Below are positions 46,801-55,384 of a stretch of 64,000 bases of DNA, in pieces. The notes beneath the pieces were generated by a model. It was not told where the DNA came from. It ran no database searches and was given only the letters and a program-made list of their open reading frames with translations. The stretch's first letter is position 1. Every line of letters starts with the position of its first letter. The DNA is from Pedobacter sp. MC2016-05 (GTDB lineage Bacteria > Bacteroidota > Bacteroidia > Sphingobacteriales > Sphingobacteriaceae). Both the position numbers and the translations under genes were made by a program. Where the stretch lies: contig NZ_JAPIVT010000002.1 of assembly GCF_026239735.1 (NCBI RefSeq), positions 124,001 to 188,000 on the forward strand. The letters are read 5' to 3'.

Positions 46801-47194
46801 TGGAAATAATAATGCTATTGTTAACTACTTTATATTGCAGGCCATTATATTCAAATAGTTCATCAAGTAGTTGTTTGATCGATCTGGTTTTTGCTTTCAA
46901 AACCGGCACATTTAACCCTGCAATTACCTCTTTACGGTAGGCGAAACGAAAATCAGTTTGTGCCTCAATGGTGGAAAATGCGTCCTTTATGCTTGCTGAA
47001 GGAAAGCCCGAGGAAATTTTAACTTCCTGGAGATCTTGCGCTAGGACAGGCGTTGCAAATAAGCTCCCAACAGTCAAAATGGAAATCAGTATTAACACTG
47101 CATTTACTTTCATAAAAAATCTCAGTTTTTTAATAATAGGTTGGTAATAAGTCAATAGTGGTTGACTTGCAAAAGGTGTATATTTATAATACAT
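43877..47194 (-). CDS. SusC-type TonB transporter with N-terminal STN signalling domain
   Basis: 1105 residues from ATG 47194; the frame extends to 47275, but the hairpin at 47243 suggests that part is untranslated, and a still later ATG (47113) would also work. After the membrane segment comes an STN domain (SASIKDAFSTIEAQTDFRFAY, IKQLLDELFEYNGLQYKVV), then a carboxypeptidase-like domain (VKDEKGVEMPGVSVKVKG), TonB box region (AVVVIGYGTTTKR), plug (IDILKDADATAIYGSRGANG) and barrel ending in AGLQVSF. The STN domain contacts FecR and signals substrate binding to the ECF sigma factor, both encoded just upstream. Confidence 0.93.
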   Translation of the reverse strand: MYYKYTPFASQPLLTYYQPIIKKLRFFMKVNAVLILISILTVGSLFATPVLAQDLQEVKISSGFPSASIKDAFSTIEAQTDFRFAYRKEVIAGLNVPVLKAKTRSIKQLLDELFEYNGLQYKVVNNSIIISRPNIAQKEDITSRIEVLGVVKDEKGVEMPGVSVKVKGKPIQTITDGNGAFRIQASNDDVLVFSYIGYASSEIQVISGKAIVVTLKPDVGTLDAVVVIGYGTTTKRANTGSVTSVTAAQIANQPVTDPLAALQGRVAGLDISAITGYPGSGYTVRLRGQNSISSGNDPLYIVDGVPFISETLSTLNAANGTQSPLSSINPADIEQIDILKDADATAIYGSRGANGVILITTKRGRSGKPEFNANVYTGVSSINKRVKMLNGAEYLKMRREAYANDAVTPTETQAPDLLLWDQNLDQNWQDQLIGESANLTELQLGFRGGDQQTNYLISGTFRDEKTVLPGDLGYKRGALNLSLNHSSLDKKFQFTSSLKYTLDENNNLPSDVTSFFNLAPNFPIYDLQGNYYWVGNEQNPMAYFERTNITNTTNIFGNTTLSYELIKGLNAKISAGFNKMNMDQTQTFPKLGFNPLTYSGSSANYGDGKLNSYIVEPQLNYNLNLGKGKLSALVGGTWQHSLRETQSLVGSGYVSDQQLDNIKAATLITPRTYSYTKYRYTSIFSRLTYNWDEKYIVNGTFRRDGSSKFGPNNRFGNFGALGAAWLFSNESFIKDNVSFLSFGKIRGSFGTVGNDQIGDYQFLDSWSPTSYPYGGIGGITPSRFPNPDYSWEVNRKLEAGLDLGFLNERLLLTTNFYRNRSNNQLIGSTLSSQSGFTQYQANLPALVENKGLEIELSSVNIRKEHFSWNSSFNITFARTKLLEYPNLVNSANANRFVIGQPIAIVKGFDFLAVNAATGVPEFRDLNGDKAISDPADLVVIGNSMPKFYGGMQNSFTYKHFSFEFFVQFIKQEGPGLNYGYLSYSNGYPLRNKDISALDRWTTPGNQTSVPGASATAGKAIYTAYQNNYRLSNANWVDASFIRLKNVSLKYNFSEMLKSWKFNNISLYLQAQNLFTITGYDGFDPETKGYSLPPLSIYTAGLQVSF

Positions 47195-47242
47195 TGCAAA
47201 AGTTTTAAGTTGTGGTTTGATATAATTTAGAACATTTGTAAG

Positions 47243-47260
47243 CCCCGGTAGCCGCCGGGG
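47243..47260 (-). promoter_or_regulatory. GC-rich hairpin in the FecR-SusC gap
   Basis: CCCCGG and CCGGGG arms enclose a six-base loop in an otherwise AT-rich gap, about 50 bases before the chosen susC start. No T run follows on the minus strand, so it is not a standard terminator. It could stabilise the susC message or reduce read-through from sigma-fecR. Confidence 0.45.
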
Positions 47261-47341
47261 TTTACTGCTTATCATAAACTAATCTAGGTTGGGGTTAAAT
47301 TTTTCTTCATTTACTTGTTTGGTTGGTTTAATAGTTGATAA

Positions 47342-48340
47342 TTAATTCTCGCAGCCAGCGCCGTCTATAGTAAGCAGGTTTCCTTTCAAGCTGAAAGTTG
47401 CGCCTGTTATATTCGATAATACATCTGTAACTTGGCTAAGATCATTACGATTAAGGAAAGCCGCTGTAAACTGGCATCTCTTAACCTTTTCGTTTTTAAA
47501 TAATACGGTAACTTTAAATCGGCTTGCAAGCATTCCTGCGGCCTGCTCAAGTGTAATATCGTCCATAATCAAATCTTTCAACTTCCAACTGACCACCTTT
47601 TGCGCATCGATACGAGTCTTGGCCGCAGTAAGTTTAGTTGTACTCCAGATCAATTGTTGGTTAGGCGTAAGAACTGCCAGTGTTTTGCTCTCATTTCGCA
47701 CCATCACCTTGCCACGGGCAACGGTTACAGTGATGGCCTTAGCATCTGGATATGCTGATATATTAAATGCTGTACCTAAAACTTTGGTTGTAATTGCGCC
47801 GGTATGAATTAAGAATGGATGTGCCTCGTCATGAGCTACATCGAAAAATGCCTCACCAATCAATGTGACTTCTCTGCTGTTTTTTCCTTCAAAGCTGCCA
47901 CTGTATTCAAGAGTGCTGTTTGTGTTTAGATGCACCGATGTACCATCAGGCAACTTTAGCCATTTGCGCCCACTTGGTTTTGTTTCAGCAACTTTAGCAC
48001 TTTGTTGTTCAGTTTTCTTATTACCGATATTCAACCGCTGGAAGGTTTGATAACTGATAAAAGAAACGAGTAGCATTGCCGCAGCATAACTAATCCATTT
48101 GAATAAATAAGGCTTCTTTTGGTTAATACGAGATTTTATTCTCCGATAAAGTTCCTCTTCATTTTGAAGCTCAATTCCCGTTGCATTATTTTCAAAACCA
48201 GCCTCTAATTCTTTTAATGCTGCCTGCCATTCCTGCTCATATTCATCTGAGGCCGATAAAGCTAGTACCCTATCTATCTCCTGCCATGTAGCACGGTTTT
48301 GCAAATACTTTAGAAAAAGCTCCTTGATCGAATGTTCCAA
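47342..48340 (-). CDS. FecR family anti-sigma factor
   Basis: About 332 residues from a TTG at 48340 (reading EHSIKELFLKYLQNRATWQE after the start). An ATG 38 codons upstream exists but overlaps the sigma gene and encodes a sequence unlike FecR. An N-terminal cytoplasmic anti-sigma part is followed by one transmembrane helix (WISYAAAMLLVSFISYQTF) and a periplasmic FecR domain (WLKLPDGTSVHLNTNSTLEYSG, VTLIGEAFFDVAHDEAHPFLI, VLGTAFNISAYPD) with the STN-interacting C-terminal domain (LEQAAGMLASRFKVTVLF). It holds the ECF sigma factor inactive until the SusC receptor binds its ligand. Confidence 0.88.
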   Translation of the reverse strand: MEHSIKELFLKYLQNRATWQEIDRVLALSASDEYEQEWQAALKELEAGFENNATGIELQNEEELYRRIKSRINQKKPYLFKWISYAAAMLLVSFISYQTFQRLNIGNKKTEQQSAKVAETKPSGRKWLKLPDGTSVHLNTNSTLEYSGSFEGKNSREVTLIGEAFFDVAHDEAHPFLIHTGAITTKVLGTAFNISAYPDAKAITVTVARGKVMVRNESKTLAVLTPNQQLIWSTTKLTAAKTRIDAQKVVSWKLKDLIMDDITLEQAAGMLASRFKVTVLFKNEKVKRCQFTAAFLNRNDLSQVTDVLSNITGATFSLKGNLLTIDGAGCEN

Positions 48341-48419
48341 TTTGTTTGTGTTTAATAGTATAACACCTAACAAGCTTGGTACATTTACTCTTGATGAAAA
48401 TAAATTATTTGAAAAGAAA

Positions 48420-49001
48420 TTATGACTTAAATACCAGCAGTAAAAGCAGGGCACCGTTCCGGAGCAGATAGGTTTTTATCGATTTAATTGCCTTCACCAT
48501 CTGACTATTAATGGTACTATCCGAAATGCCAAGTTTTCCTGCTGCTTGTTTATAGGAAAAGCCCTCAATATGACAGAGCTGATAAATCCGCTTACGCTGA
48601 GGCGGCAAGGCCGAAATGGCATGATCCAGAAACTCCTTAGTCTGTTTACGCTGGGTATATGCCAATCCATCTTCACATGTATCGTATGCATGACTGGCAA
48701 TTTCATCGGTAAGCCATTGTTCTCTTCCAGCTTTACGTATAACATTCAGAGCAAGGTTACGGGCAATGGTATAAAGGAAGGCATTGAGAGATGTATCGTC
48801 TTCAAGCGTGGGAGCGCTCTTCCAGAGTTTTACAAAAACCTCCTGAACAACATCCTCTGCAACTACCGGCGATTTGAGAATGTTCAAGGTGAAAGCGTAT
48901 ATTTTTTTCACATAGAGCTTGTAGATTGCTGAAAAGGCTTCCTCATTGCCCTGCTTCAAAGCAATCAACAATTCTTCCTCCGTCGCCTTAACTACATGCA
49001 T
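48420..49001 (-). CDS. ECF RNA polymerase sigma factor (FecI-like)
   Basis: 193 residues. Region 2 is LYVKKIYAFTLNILKSPVVAEDVVQEVFVKLWK; region 4 is ALPPQRKRIYQLCHIEGFSYKQAAGKLGISDSTINSQMVKAIKS with a complete helix-turn-helix. It heads the minus-strand operon with fecR, susC, susD and the tlpA-like gene and is expected to activate transcription of the transporter genes. A second ECF gene starts 234 bases away in the opposite direction. Confidence 0.93.
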   Translation of the reverse strand: MHVVKATEEELLIALKQGNEEAFSAIYKLYVKKIYAFTLNILKSPVVAEDVVQEVFVKLWKSAPTLEDDTSLNAFLYTIARNLALNVIRKAGREQWLTDEIASHAYDTCEDGLAYTQRKQTKEFLDHAISALPPQRKRIYQLCHIEGFSYKQAAGKLGISDSTINSQMVKAIKSIKTYLLRNGALLLLLVFKS

Positions 49002-49075
49002 AGTCTACAAAATTAATAGAATAAAATTAAATTCATAAAATATCTCCTTCGTATTAAACAACTTAAAAGAAAAAC

Positions 49076-49116
49076 CCTATCGCTAGATATAAGAACAAAT
49101 TTGATATCTGAATAGG
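49076..49116. promoter_or_regulatory. Imperfect inverted repeat between divergent sigma genes
   Basis: CCTAT and AGATAT on the left pair with ATATCT and ATAGG on the right, with a 13-base centre and small bulges. It lies in the 234-base gap shared by two divergent ECF sigma genes and could be an operator or a transcript end; no full Bacteroidetes -33/-7 pair was found in the gap. Confidence 0.3.
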
Positions 49117-49235
49117 AGTTTTAAGTAAATAAATAACAATTTCCACATTTCAATCAATTAAAAAAGCCAAACAGATAACATTGCATTAATATCCTGGTAA
49201 TACGTCGCAGGCATCTTTGTACCGACAAGCACCTG

Positions 49236-49796
49236 GTGGAAAATTCTTTAAAAAATTGGCACATAAAGCACCAGAACAATCATTCTGGTGACTTAGTAAT
49301 GCTCTATAAACGCTGGTCGATCTTGCTTCGCGGTTACGCCGAATACTATCTCAACGATTCCGAAGAAGCCAGCAGCATTGTCAACGATGTGTTTTTACAA
49401 CTCAGTAGCCAGAAAAACGATATCGAAAATATAAAGGGCTATCTGTTTAAGGCGGTAAAAAACGCCGCACTCAATCAAATCTCCAGCAATAAAAGAAAAA
49501 AAATTCAATACCTCGAGAGCCAGGATTTAGCGGTTCTTTCTGATCTTTCGCAACCCGCAGTATTTCCACCTTCAGAATCTGCACAAATGAACTTTCTACA
49601 AGAAACCATTTCGCAGTTACCACAAAAGCGTCAACTGGTTTTTCGGATGCACAGGATAGAGGGTTTTAGTTACGCAGAAATTGCAGAACTCCTGCAGATT
49701 TCGCACCGTACCGTAGAGGATCATCTGGCAAAGAGCATGAAATTTATCCACGAGCATGCTAAACATTTTTTTAACGAACAGTTAACAGAAGCTTAA
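49236..49796 (+). CDS. ECF RNA polymerase sigma factor (FecI-like), second locus
   Basis: 186 residues from a GTG (no in-frame ATG gives a complete region 2). Region 2: RGYAEYYLNDSEEASSIVNDVFLQL; region 4: LPQKRQLVFRMHRIEGFSYAEIAELLQISHRTVEDHLAKSM. It is followed by fecR after 63 bases and then by a TonB receptor with an STN domain, the standard cell-surface signalling order. Sequence differs clearly from the divergent sigma gene on the other strand, so the two systems are probably insulated from each other. Confidence 0.92.
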   Translation: MENSLKNWHIKHQNNHSGDLVMLYKRWSILLRGYAEYYLNDSEEASSIVNDVFLQLSSQKNDIENIKGYLFKAVKNAALNQISSNKRKKIQYLESQDLAVLSDLSQPAVFPPSESAQMNFLQETISQLPQKRQLVFRMHRIEGFSYAEIAELLQISHRTVEDHLAKSMKFIHEHAKHFFNEQLTEA

Positions 49797-49859
49797 TCTA
49801 GCCAGCCCGTATTTTCTGCTTTCAAATCTGTCCTTCATCATGAGCACCTACAAACGACC

Positions 49860-50855
49860 ATGAAAGACGAAATTTGGAATAACATCATCAAAAGATTTAC
49901 AGATACAGAAACGATTAATTCCCGGCAGGCATTAAATAGCTGGCTTGAAGAAGATCCTGAACACCAAAATACCTTTAACGAAGCGGAAAAAATCTGGAAA
50001 ATGAGTGGGCAACTCATGCCAGAAGAGAGTGAAGCACTAACTCAATTTGAGTCGAAACATTCCAGCACAGCTCCGAAATTAACATCACGTTCTTTTTGGC
50101 AATATGGTTTGGCAGCTGCCAGCATTGGTGCCTTATTGGTGATAGGAAGCTTGTTCTACAAAAAAAGTATTATTCCACAAACCTCAACATACATTACTCA
50201 AACCGCAGCGGCAGGAAAGCTATTGGAAATTAATCTTCCAGACGGATCAAAGGTAAATCTAAATGCGGGTAGCTCGATTCGGTACAAGAAAGATATGTTA
50301 AAAGATTCTACAAGGATTATTCAGCTATCTGGCGAGGCTTTCTTTGATGTGAAACATCAACCAACCAAACCTTTTGTGGTAGAAAGCCGTAAAATTAAAA
50401 CGGTTGTATATGGCACAAGTTTCAACATTAGGGCATACCAAAATGAAAAGCAGATACAAATCGGGGTAAAAACAGGTAAAGTCGGCGTATTGAAGAGCGT
50501 CTCGCCAACTTCTGCTCCTATCTTTCTCCTACCTGATCATCAGATTTCTTTCGACAACCAAACGGGACAATTTGCTGCGATAACAAATAATCACGATGTA
50601 GATGCTTGGCGAAGTGGTAGGCTTATTTTCGATCAAACCCCAGTAATGGAGGCATTGGAAACCATAGCCAGAAGGTTCAATGTAAACTTTGACACCAAAG
50701 GTTATCAACAAAGTTCTTGTAAGCTCAATGCTACATTCGAGAATAAAGATTTAAAAACAATTCTCAAAACGATACAAACTGTAATGAACATCAATATCAA
50801 ACAAATCGATAAAACTATTTATGTAAAAGGAGGAAACGCATGTAACGGAAACTAA
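49860..50855 (+). CDS. FecR family anti-sigma factor, second locus
   Basis: 331 residues starting MKDEIWNNIIKRF. One transmembrane helix (QYGLAAASIGALLVIGSLFY) divides a cytoplasmic N-terminus of about 85 residues from the periplasmic FecR domain (EINLPDGSKVNLNAGSSIRYK, IIQLSGEAFFDVKHQPTKPF, VYGTSFNIRAYQNEKQI) and the C-terminal STN-contacting domain (VMEALETIARRFNVNFDT). It links the TonB receptor encoded downstream to the ECF sigma factor encoded upstream. Confidence 0.93.
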   Translation: MKDEIWNNIIKRFTDTETINSRQALNSWLEEDPEHQNTFNEAEKIWKMSGQLMPEESEALTQFESKHSSTAPKLTSRSFWQYGLAAASIGALLVIGSLFYKKSIIPQTSTYITQTAAAGKLLEINLPDGSKVNLNAGSSIRYKKDMLKDSTRIIQLSGEAFFDVKHQPTKPFVVESRKIKTVVYGTSFNIRAYQNEKQIQIGVKTGKVGVLKSVSPTSAPIFLLPDHQISFDNQTGQFAAITNNHDVDAWRSGRLIFDQTPVMEALETIARRFNVNFDTKGYQQSSCKLNATFENKDLKTILKTIQTVMNINIKQIDKTIYVKGGNACNGN

Positions 50856-50930
50856 AAAGCCGATCCCAAGATAGGAAACGGCCTTAATAGGATCGATCAA
50901 TGGCCACGAACCGTCGATTGATCTGGAAAT
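50856..50930 (+). promoter_or_regulatory. Structured gap between fecR and TonB receptor
   Basis: Two hairpins fit in 75 bases: GCCG/CGGC just after the fecR stop, and GATCAAT (50895-50901) with ATTGATC (50917-50923). No T run follows, so they are not standard terminators. The minus-strand locus has a hairpin at the same place, between fecR and susC. Confidence 0.4.
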
Positions 50931-53900
50931 ATGAATAAATACGAACATTTAAACACACCCAAATTTATGAAAAATTTTAATGGGGCTAGCCGCTCTGTGA
51001 AAATAATTATGCGAATAAGCTTGATTTACGCTTTTACCTCTATCCTCTTTATCAACCTGTTACAGGCTTCTTCGGCCAATGGACAAACCGGATTGGATAG
51101 AAAAATAAACCTTGAACTGAAAAACGTTTCATTAAAAGTTGCCTTTAAAGAAATTGAGCATAAAACAGGCGTAAGCTTTGTTTACGTTAATTCTGCTATT
51201 ACCGAAAACAGAGTAACTGTTAGCGATCGCCAGAAAACTGCCAGAAAAATTCTTGAATCACTACTGCAAAAAAATTCACTAATCATGATTGAAGAAAATG
51301 GATTGGTGATGATTAAAAGCAAACCTCAAATGCGGAAGATTGCAAAACCCGGATCTATTGTGGGTTATATTAAGGATAAGGAGAACGATAAAACTCTACC
51401 TTATGCAACTGTGGTATTAAAAGGCGCCAACAGAAAATTTATCACCGATGTAAATGGTTATTTTATTATCGACAATGTACCGGTAGGTAAAGCAGTGCTG
51501 GCCGTAAATTATATTGGCTATTCGCCAAGTGAATATACGGTAAGTATTGAAGATGGAAAAATCACCAACGTTGAGCTAAAAATTTCGGGATTGAATAACG
51601 AGATGAAAGGCATCACCATCAATGGAATCAGACGTGGAGAGGCGGTTGCATTAAGTAGCATGCGAAATGCAGATAACATTAAATATGTACTTTCTGAAGA
51701 ACAAATTGAACGTTTTCCGGATGCAACAGTTGGCGAGGCGATGCAAAGAGTTCCTGGAATTGCCATGGATTACAGTTACGGATTACCACGCAACATCATC
51801 ATCCGAGGACTTGATCAATCTATGGGGTCGGTAACGCTGAATGGCAACAGATTGCCTTCCACTTCTACAAGTTCCAGAGAAATAGATTTAAATGGAATTT
51901 TGTCTTCTACGGTAGAAGCCATTGAAGTAAACAAAACGCTTACCCCAGATATGGATGCTGACGGTACATCAGGCTCGGTAAATATTATTTCTAAAACACC
52001 AAAACAGGGTCAGGAACAACTTCAGGTAAAAGGTTCATTCGGTCATAATTTCTTGTTAGATAAGCAAAACATCGATGGTTCCATCACCTACGGAAAGCGA
52101 AATAATAAATGGGCATACCTTGCCGGGGTTAATTACAGCAAGAGCTTTAGAGGCGAAGATCGCGTTCAAAAAGATTATGATACTTATGAAATTAATGGAC
52201 AGGAAAAGGTTTTGTTATCTAATTTAGAACTTGAAGGTTCTGATTTAAGACGTGAAAACCTGGGTTTGCAAGCAGAGCTCGATTTTTTCCCTACGGAGAA
52301 AAGCCAGATTTACCTGCGAGGATCTTTCAATAAGTTTTATGAACTTCAAACCAGAGGGACGAAAAGTTACAGCATTGGCGATTACACCGATATTAACCAT
52401 GTAACTGGCGTAAATATTGGTTCGAGTGGTTCGCCGAGAAATTACAACCGCGATTTGACCAGTTTCTCATTAGGCTATAAAACCGATTTCAACAACTGGA
52501 AAGCGAACGTAGACTTTACTTACTCCACCGGTTTATACGATCAACCGCTATATTTTGATGGTTATTTCAGCAATACAGGTCTTTCAGCTGCGTTGGATGT
52601 ATCAAATCCTAGAGCCCCTCAGTTTGATTTTGGAAATGTAGATGCCAACAATGCCGCAAATTATAAAACAAACTATTACACCAACCGACATCAGATTGCC
52701 CATGACAAGGATGGTCAGGCATCTGCAAACTTGCAACGCACTTTCGATTTGAGTGAAAAAAATAAATTGATGGTCAAGTTTGGAGGACGCTACAAGTATA
52801 AAGAAGACGACCACACCAGAGATTATTATCAATATACTTTAAAAACAGGGACACTATCGCTTTCCAACTTCCTCGGAAACTATGAGCGTGAAAAATATTT
52901 CGATGGCAATTACAACCTTTCGGGAGCAATTGCTGATGGTTATCTGGTAGAAGAATATTACCAAAACAACAAATCACTTTTTGTAGATAACACGACCTAT
53001 ATCCGTCAAAACACCGACCCAGATACTTACAATGGTAGCGAAACATTGGCCGCGGGTTACGGGATGGGAAAGCTAACCTTAAACAAGTTTGATATTATTG
53101 GTGGTTTGCGTTACGAACGGACTGGTTTCAATTACAATGGAAATATCGTAAATTTTGATAACACCGGTAATTATTTGAGTACCAATAAGGTGAACACCAA
53201 ATCATCTTTTGCTGGATTTTTCCCGAGTTTAAATCTAAAATATGCTTTGGATTCGAGAACCAATTTTAGGGCTGCAGTAACCAGATCACTTTCCCGTCCT
53301 GGTTATTACGATCTTGTACCTTGGCAGGAAGTGGAACCTCGAAGAAAACGGATGAAAATCGGTAATCCGAATCTTGATCAAGCGACATCCACAAATGTTG
53401 ATTTCTTATTTGAGCATTATCTAAAATCCCTAGGTCTAATTTCGGGTGGTGTATTTTACAAAAACATAGAAAACTATATTTTCGAAAGTATTTACACCCA
53501 GGTTGGCGGACAGTTTAACGGCTATCAGGTAACACAAACTGTTAATGGCGCTAATGCGCATGTTTACGGCTATGAAATTGCCTGGCAGCAACAGCTTACC
53601 TTTTTACCGGGTTTCTTAAATGGCTTTGGTATCTACGGTAACTTTACTCAAATTCAATCTAAGTTTACTGTTCCTGGAATAGTTAGCGAAAGAACGGTTA
53701 GACTCCCATCTATGCGCCCGAAGGTTGGAAACGCTTCTTTGTCTTATGAGAAATATGGTTTCTCTGGTCGTATTTCTGTGAATTTCTACGATACTTTTAT
53801 CTCCGAACTGGCAGAGGTGCAAGCAAATGATTTGATGGAAAAAGGCAGAGTACAGTTAGACTTTTCAGCATCACAAAAGATCAGCAAAAAGTTCTCCATC

Positions 53901-54026
53901 TTCATGGGAATCAGCAACATCAATAACGCCCAAATCATACTCGATTATGGTGATGGACGCCCGAACGACCACAAATATTATTCATCATGGGCCAACCTAG
54001 GCTTCAAATACACTCCTTTCCAATAA
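50931..54026 (+). CDS. TonB-dependent receptor with STN domain, phosphatase-linked
   Basis: 1031 residues. Order: membrane lead, STN domain (LKNVSLKVAFKEIEHKTGVSF), carboxypeptidase-like domain (YATVVLKGANRKFITDVNGYF), plug (SEEQIERFPDATVGEAMQRVPG, IIIRGLDQSMGSVTLNG, LTPDMDADGTSGSVNII) and barrel ending in GFKYTPF. The DADGTSGSVNI plug motif is that of TonB receptors outside the SusC group, and there is no SusD gene. The receptor stop overlaps the start of the phosphatase gene (TAATG), so the two are translated together; an organic phosphate or phytate-like ligand is a fair inference. Confidence 0.9.
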   Translation: MNKYEHLNTPKFMKNFNGASRSVKIIMRISLIYAFTSILFINLLQASSANGQTGLDRKINLELKNVSLKVAFKEIEHKTGVSFVYVNSAITENRVTVSDRQKTARKILESLLQKNSLIMIEENGLVMIKSKPQMRKIAKPGSIVGYIKDKENDKTLPYATVVLKGANRKFITDVNGYFIIDNVPVGKAVLAVNYIGYSPSEYTVSIEDGKITNVELKISGLNNEMKGITINGIRRGEAVALSSMRNADNIKYVLSEEQIERFPDATVGEAMQRVPGIAMDYSYGLPRNIIIRGLDQSMGSVTLNGNRLPSTSTSSREIDLNGILSSTVEAIEVNKTLTPDMDADGTSGSVNIISKTPKQGQEQLQVKGSFGHNFLLDKQNIDGSITYGKRNNKWAYLAGVNYSKSFRGEDRVQKDYDTYEINGQEKVLLSNLELEGSDLRRENLGLQAELDFFPTEKSQIYLRGSFNKFYELQTRGTKSYSIGDYTDINHVTGVNIGSSGSPRNYNRDLTSFSLGYKTDFNNWKANVDFTYSTGLYDQPLYFDGYFSNTGLSAALDVSNPRAPQFDFGNVDANNAANYKTNYYTNRHQIAHDKDGQASANLQRTFDLSEKNKLMVKFGGRYKYKEDDHTRDYYQYTLKTGTLSLSNFLGNYEREKYFDGNYNLSGAIADGYLVEEYYQNNKSLFVDNTTYIRQNTDPDTYNGSETLAAGYGMGKLTLNKFDIIGGLRYERTGFNYNGNIVNFDNTGNYLSTNKVNTKSSFAGFFPSLNLKYALDSRTNFRAAVTRSLSRPGYYDLVPWQEVEPRRKRMKIGNPNLDQATSTNVDFLFEHYLKSLGLISGGVFYKNIENYIFESIYTQVGGQFNGYQVTQTVNGANAHVYGYEIAWQQQLTFLPGFLNGFGIYGNFTQIQSKFTVPGIVSERTVRLPSMRPKVGNASLSYEKYGFSGRISVNFYDTFISELAEVQANDLMEKGRVQLDFSASQKISKKFSIFMGISNINNAQIILDYGDGRPNDHKYYSSWANLGFKYTPFQ

Positions 54027-55306
54027 TGAAAATGAAAAAAATTCTCTTATCCATAAGCCTTTTACTCTCTGCCGTTATTTACAACCAGGTAAAGGCGCAA
54101 AATTTTAACGCAGGCTCTTTTCCCGATCGAATCATCCTCACCTGGTCTGGCGATCCTAAAACCACTCAGTCGGTTACCTGGAGAACAGATAGCACGGTAA
54201 GTGTAGGCTACGGGCAGATTTTGCTGGAAAGCAGTTCGCCAAAATTAGAAAAGCCGGATGCGAAGGAATATCAAGCAGTCACTTCCACTTTAAAAGGCAT
54301 AGAATACCAATCGGCAAATTATCACAGCATCACTTTTAGCGATTTGCAACCAGATCGTTTATACACCTATCGGGTTGGAGATGGTAAAAATTGGAGTGAA
54401 TGGTTTCAGTTTAAAACTGCACCAGCTACAGACAAGCCCTTTTCTTTTATTTACCTTGGAGATGCACAGAACGATATCCGTTCAAAATGGCCGAGAGTAA
54501 TTAGAAAGGCCTTTGCCACACATGGTGATGCCCGTTTTATTGTTCATGCCGGAGATTTGATCAACAGATCAAACAACGATAATGAATGGGGCGAGTGGCA
54601 CTTTGGTGGAGGTTTTATCAATGGAATGATTCCGAGTATTCCATCATCGGGAAACCACGAATATTTTAGAGATGAGCACCGTACATTAACTTTAGATCCG
54701 CATTGGCGGGCACAATACACACTGCCAGAAAACGGTCCTGCGCAGTTAAAAGAATCGGTGTATTATATTGATTATTCGAATGTGAGGGTAATCTCGCTCA
54801 ATTCACAAATGATTGTGCTGGATTCTACCTCATTAAAATTGCAAGCAAAGTGGCTTGAGGAAGTCTTGAAAAACAATCCCAAAAAATGGACTATGATTAC
54901 TTATCACCACCCAATTTATTCTACGGCAAAAGGGCGAGATAATAAGGAATTCAGAGAATTGTTTAAGCCGCTCTTTGATAAATACCATGTCGATTTATTG
55001 TTGCAAGGACATGATCATACCTATAGTCGTGGTCAAAACCTGCCTTTCGGAACTTCGGGCAAAGTAGGCGGACCGATGTATGTGGTTTCAGTAGCTGGAC
55101 CTAAGATGTACAAGGTGGATGTTAACCCAAAATGGATGGATGTTTTTGCAGAAGATACGCAGCTCTTCCAAATCATTTCTGTAAATGGTGACGATTTGAA
55201 CTATACGGCTTACAAAGCATCTGGAGAAGTGTTTGATCAGTTTAAGCTGAAAAAAACTTCTAAAAACAAAGCAGCGGAATTTACAGATCTGAGAAAGAAC
55301 AAATAA
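54026..55306 (+). CDS. Purple-acid-phosphatase-like metallophosphoesterase
   Basis: 426 residues from ATG 54026 with a signal peptide (MKMKKILLSISLLLSAVIY). Residues 25-130 form the purple-acid-phosphatase N-terminal FN3-like domain (FPDRIILTWSGDPKTTQSVTW, LQPDRLYTYRVGDG). The catalytic domain has all metal motifs: YLGDAQND, VHAGDLI, PSSGNHEY, TYHHPIY and LQGHDHTYSRG. It releases phosphate from organic esters outside the cell or in the periplasm. It is translationally coupled to the TonB receptor, which suggests that the enzyme and receptor act on the same phosphorylated nutrient. A bidirectional terminator follows. Confidence 0.9.
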   Translation: MKMKKILLSISLLLSAVIYNQVKAQNFNAGSFPDRIILTWSGDPKTTQSVTWRTDSTVSVGYGQILLESSSPKLEKPDAKEYQAVTSTLKGIEYQSANYHSITFSDLQPDRLYTYRVGDGKNWSEWFQFKTAPATDKPFSFIYLGDAQNDIRSKWPRVIRKAFATHGDARFIVHAGDLINRSNNDNEWGEWHFGGGFINGMIPSIPSSGNHEYFRDEHRTLTLDPHWRAQYTLPENGPAQLKESVYYIDYSNVRVISLNSQMIVLDSTSLKLQAKWLEEVLKNNPKKWTMITYHHPIYSTAKGRDNKEFRELFKPLFDKYHVDLLLQGHDHTYSRGQNLPFGTSGKVGGPMYVVSVAGPKMYKVDVNPKWMDVFAEDTQLFQIISVNGDDLNYTAYKASGEVFDQFKLKKTSKNKAAEFTDLRKNK

Positions 55307-55320
55307 TAAATAAACTAAAT

Positions 55321-55355
55321 AAAAATGGCCCGGATCTTCATCTGTGGCCATTTTT
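55321..55355. terminator. Bidirectional Rho-independent terminator
   Basis: A perfect ten-pair stem (AAAAATGGCC with GGCCATTTTT) and a 15-base loop. The A and T runs at the stem ends provide a T run on either strand. It lies between the phosphatase gene and the convergent lipoprotein gene. Confidence 0.85.
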
Positions 55356-55384
55356 AAATTTGACTGGAGCGTTGTAATGTTGCG

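Noticed and set aside
48341..48454. Upstream ATG for the first FecR protein.
   Set aside because: It overlaps the sigma gene and adds 38 residues unlike any FecR; the TTG at 48340 gives the usual N-terminus.
48546..48932. 128-codon open frame on the plus strand within the ECF sigma gene.
   Set aside because: Antisense to conserved sigma regions 2 and 4.
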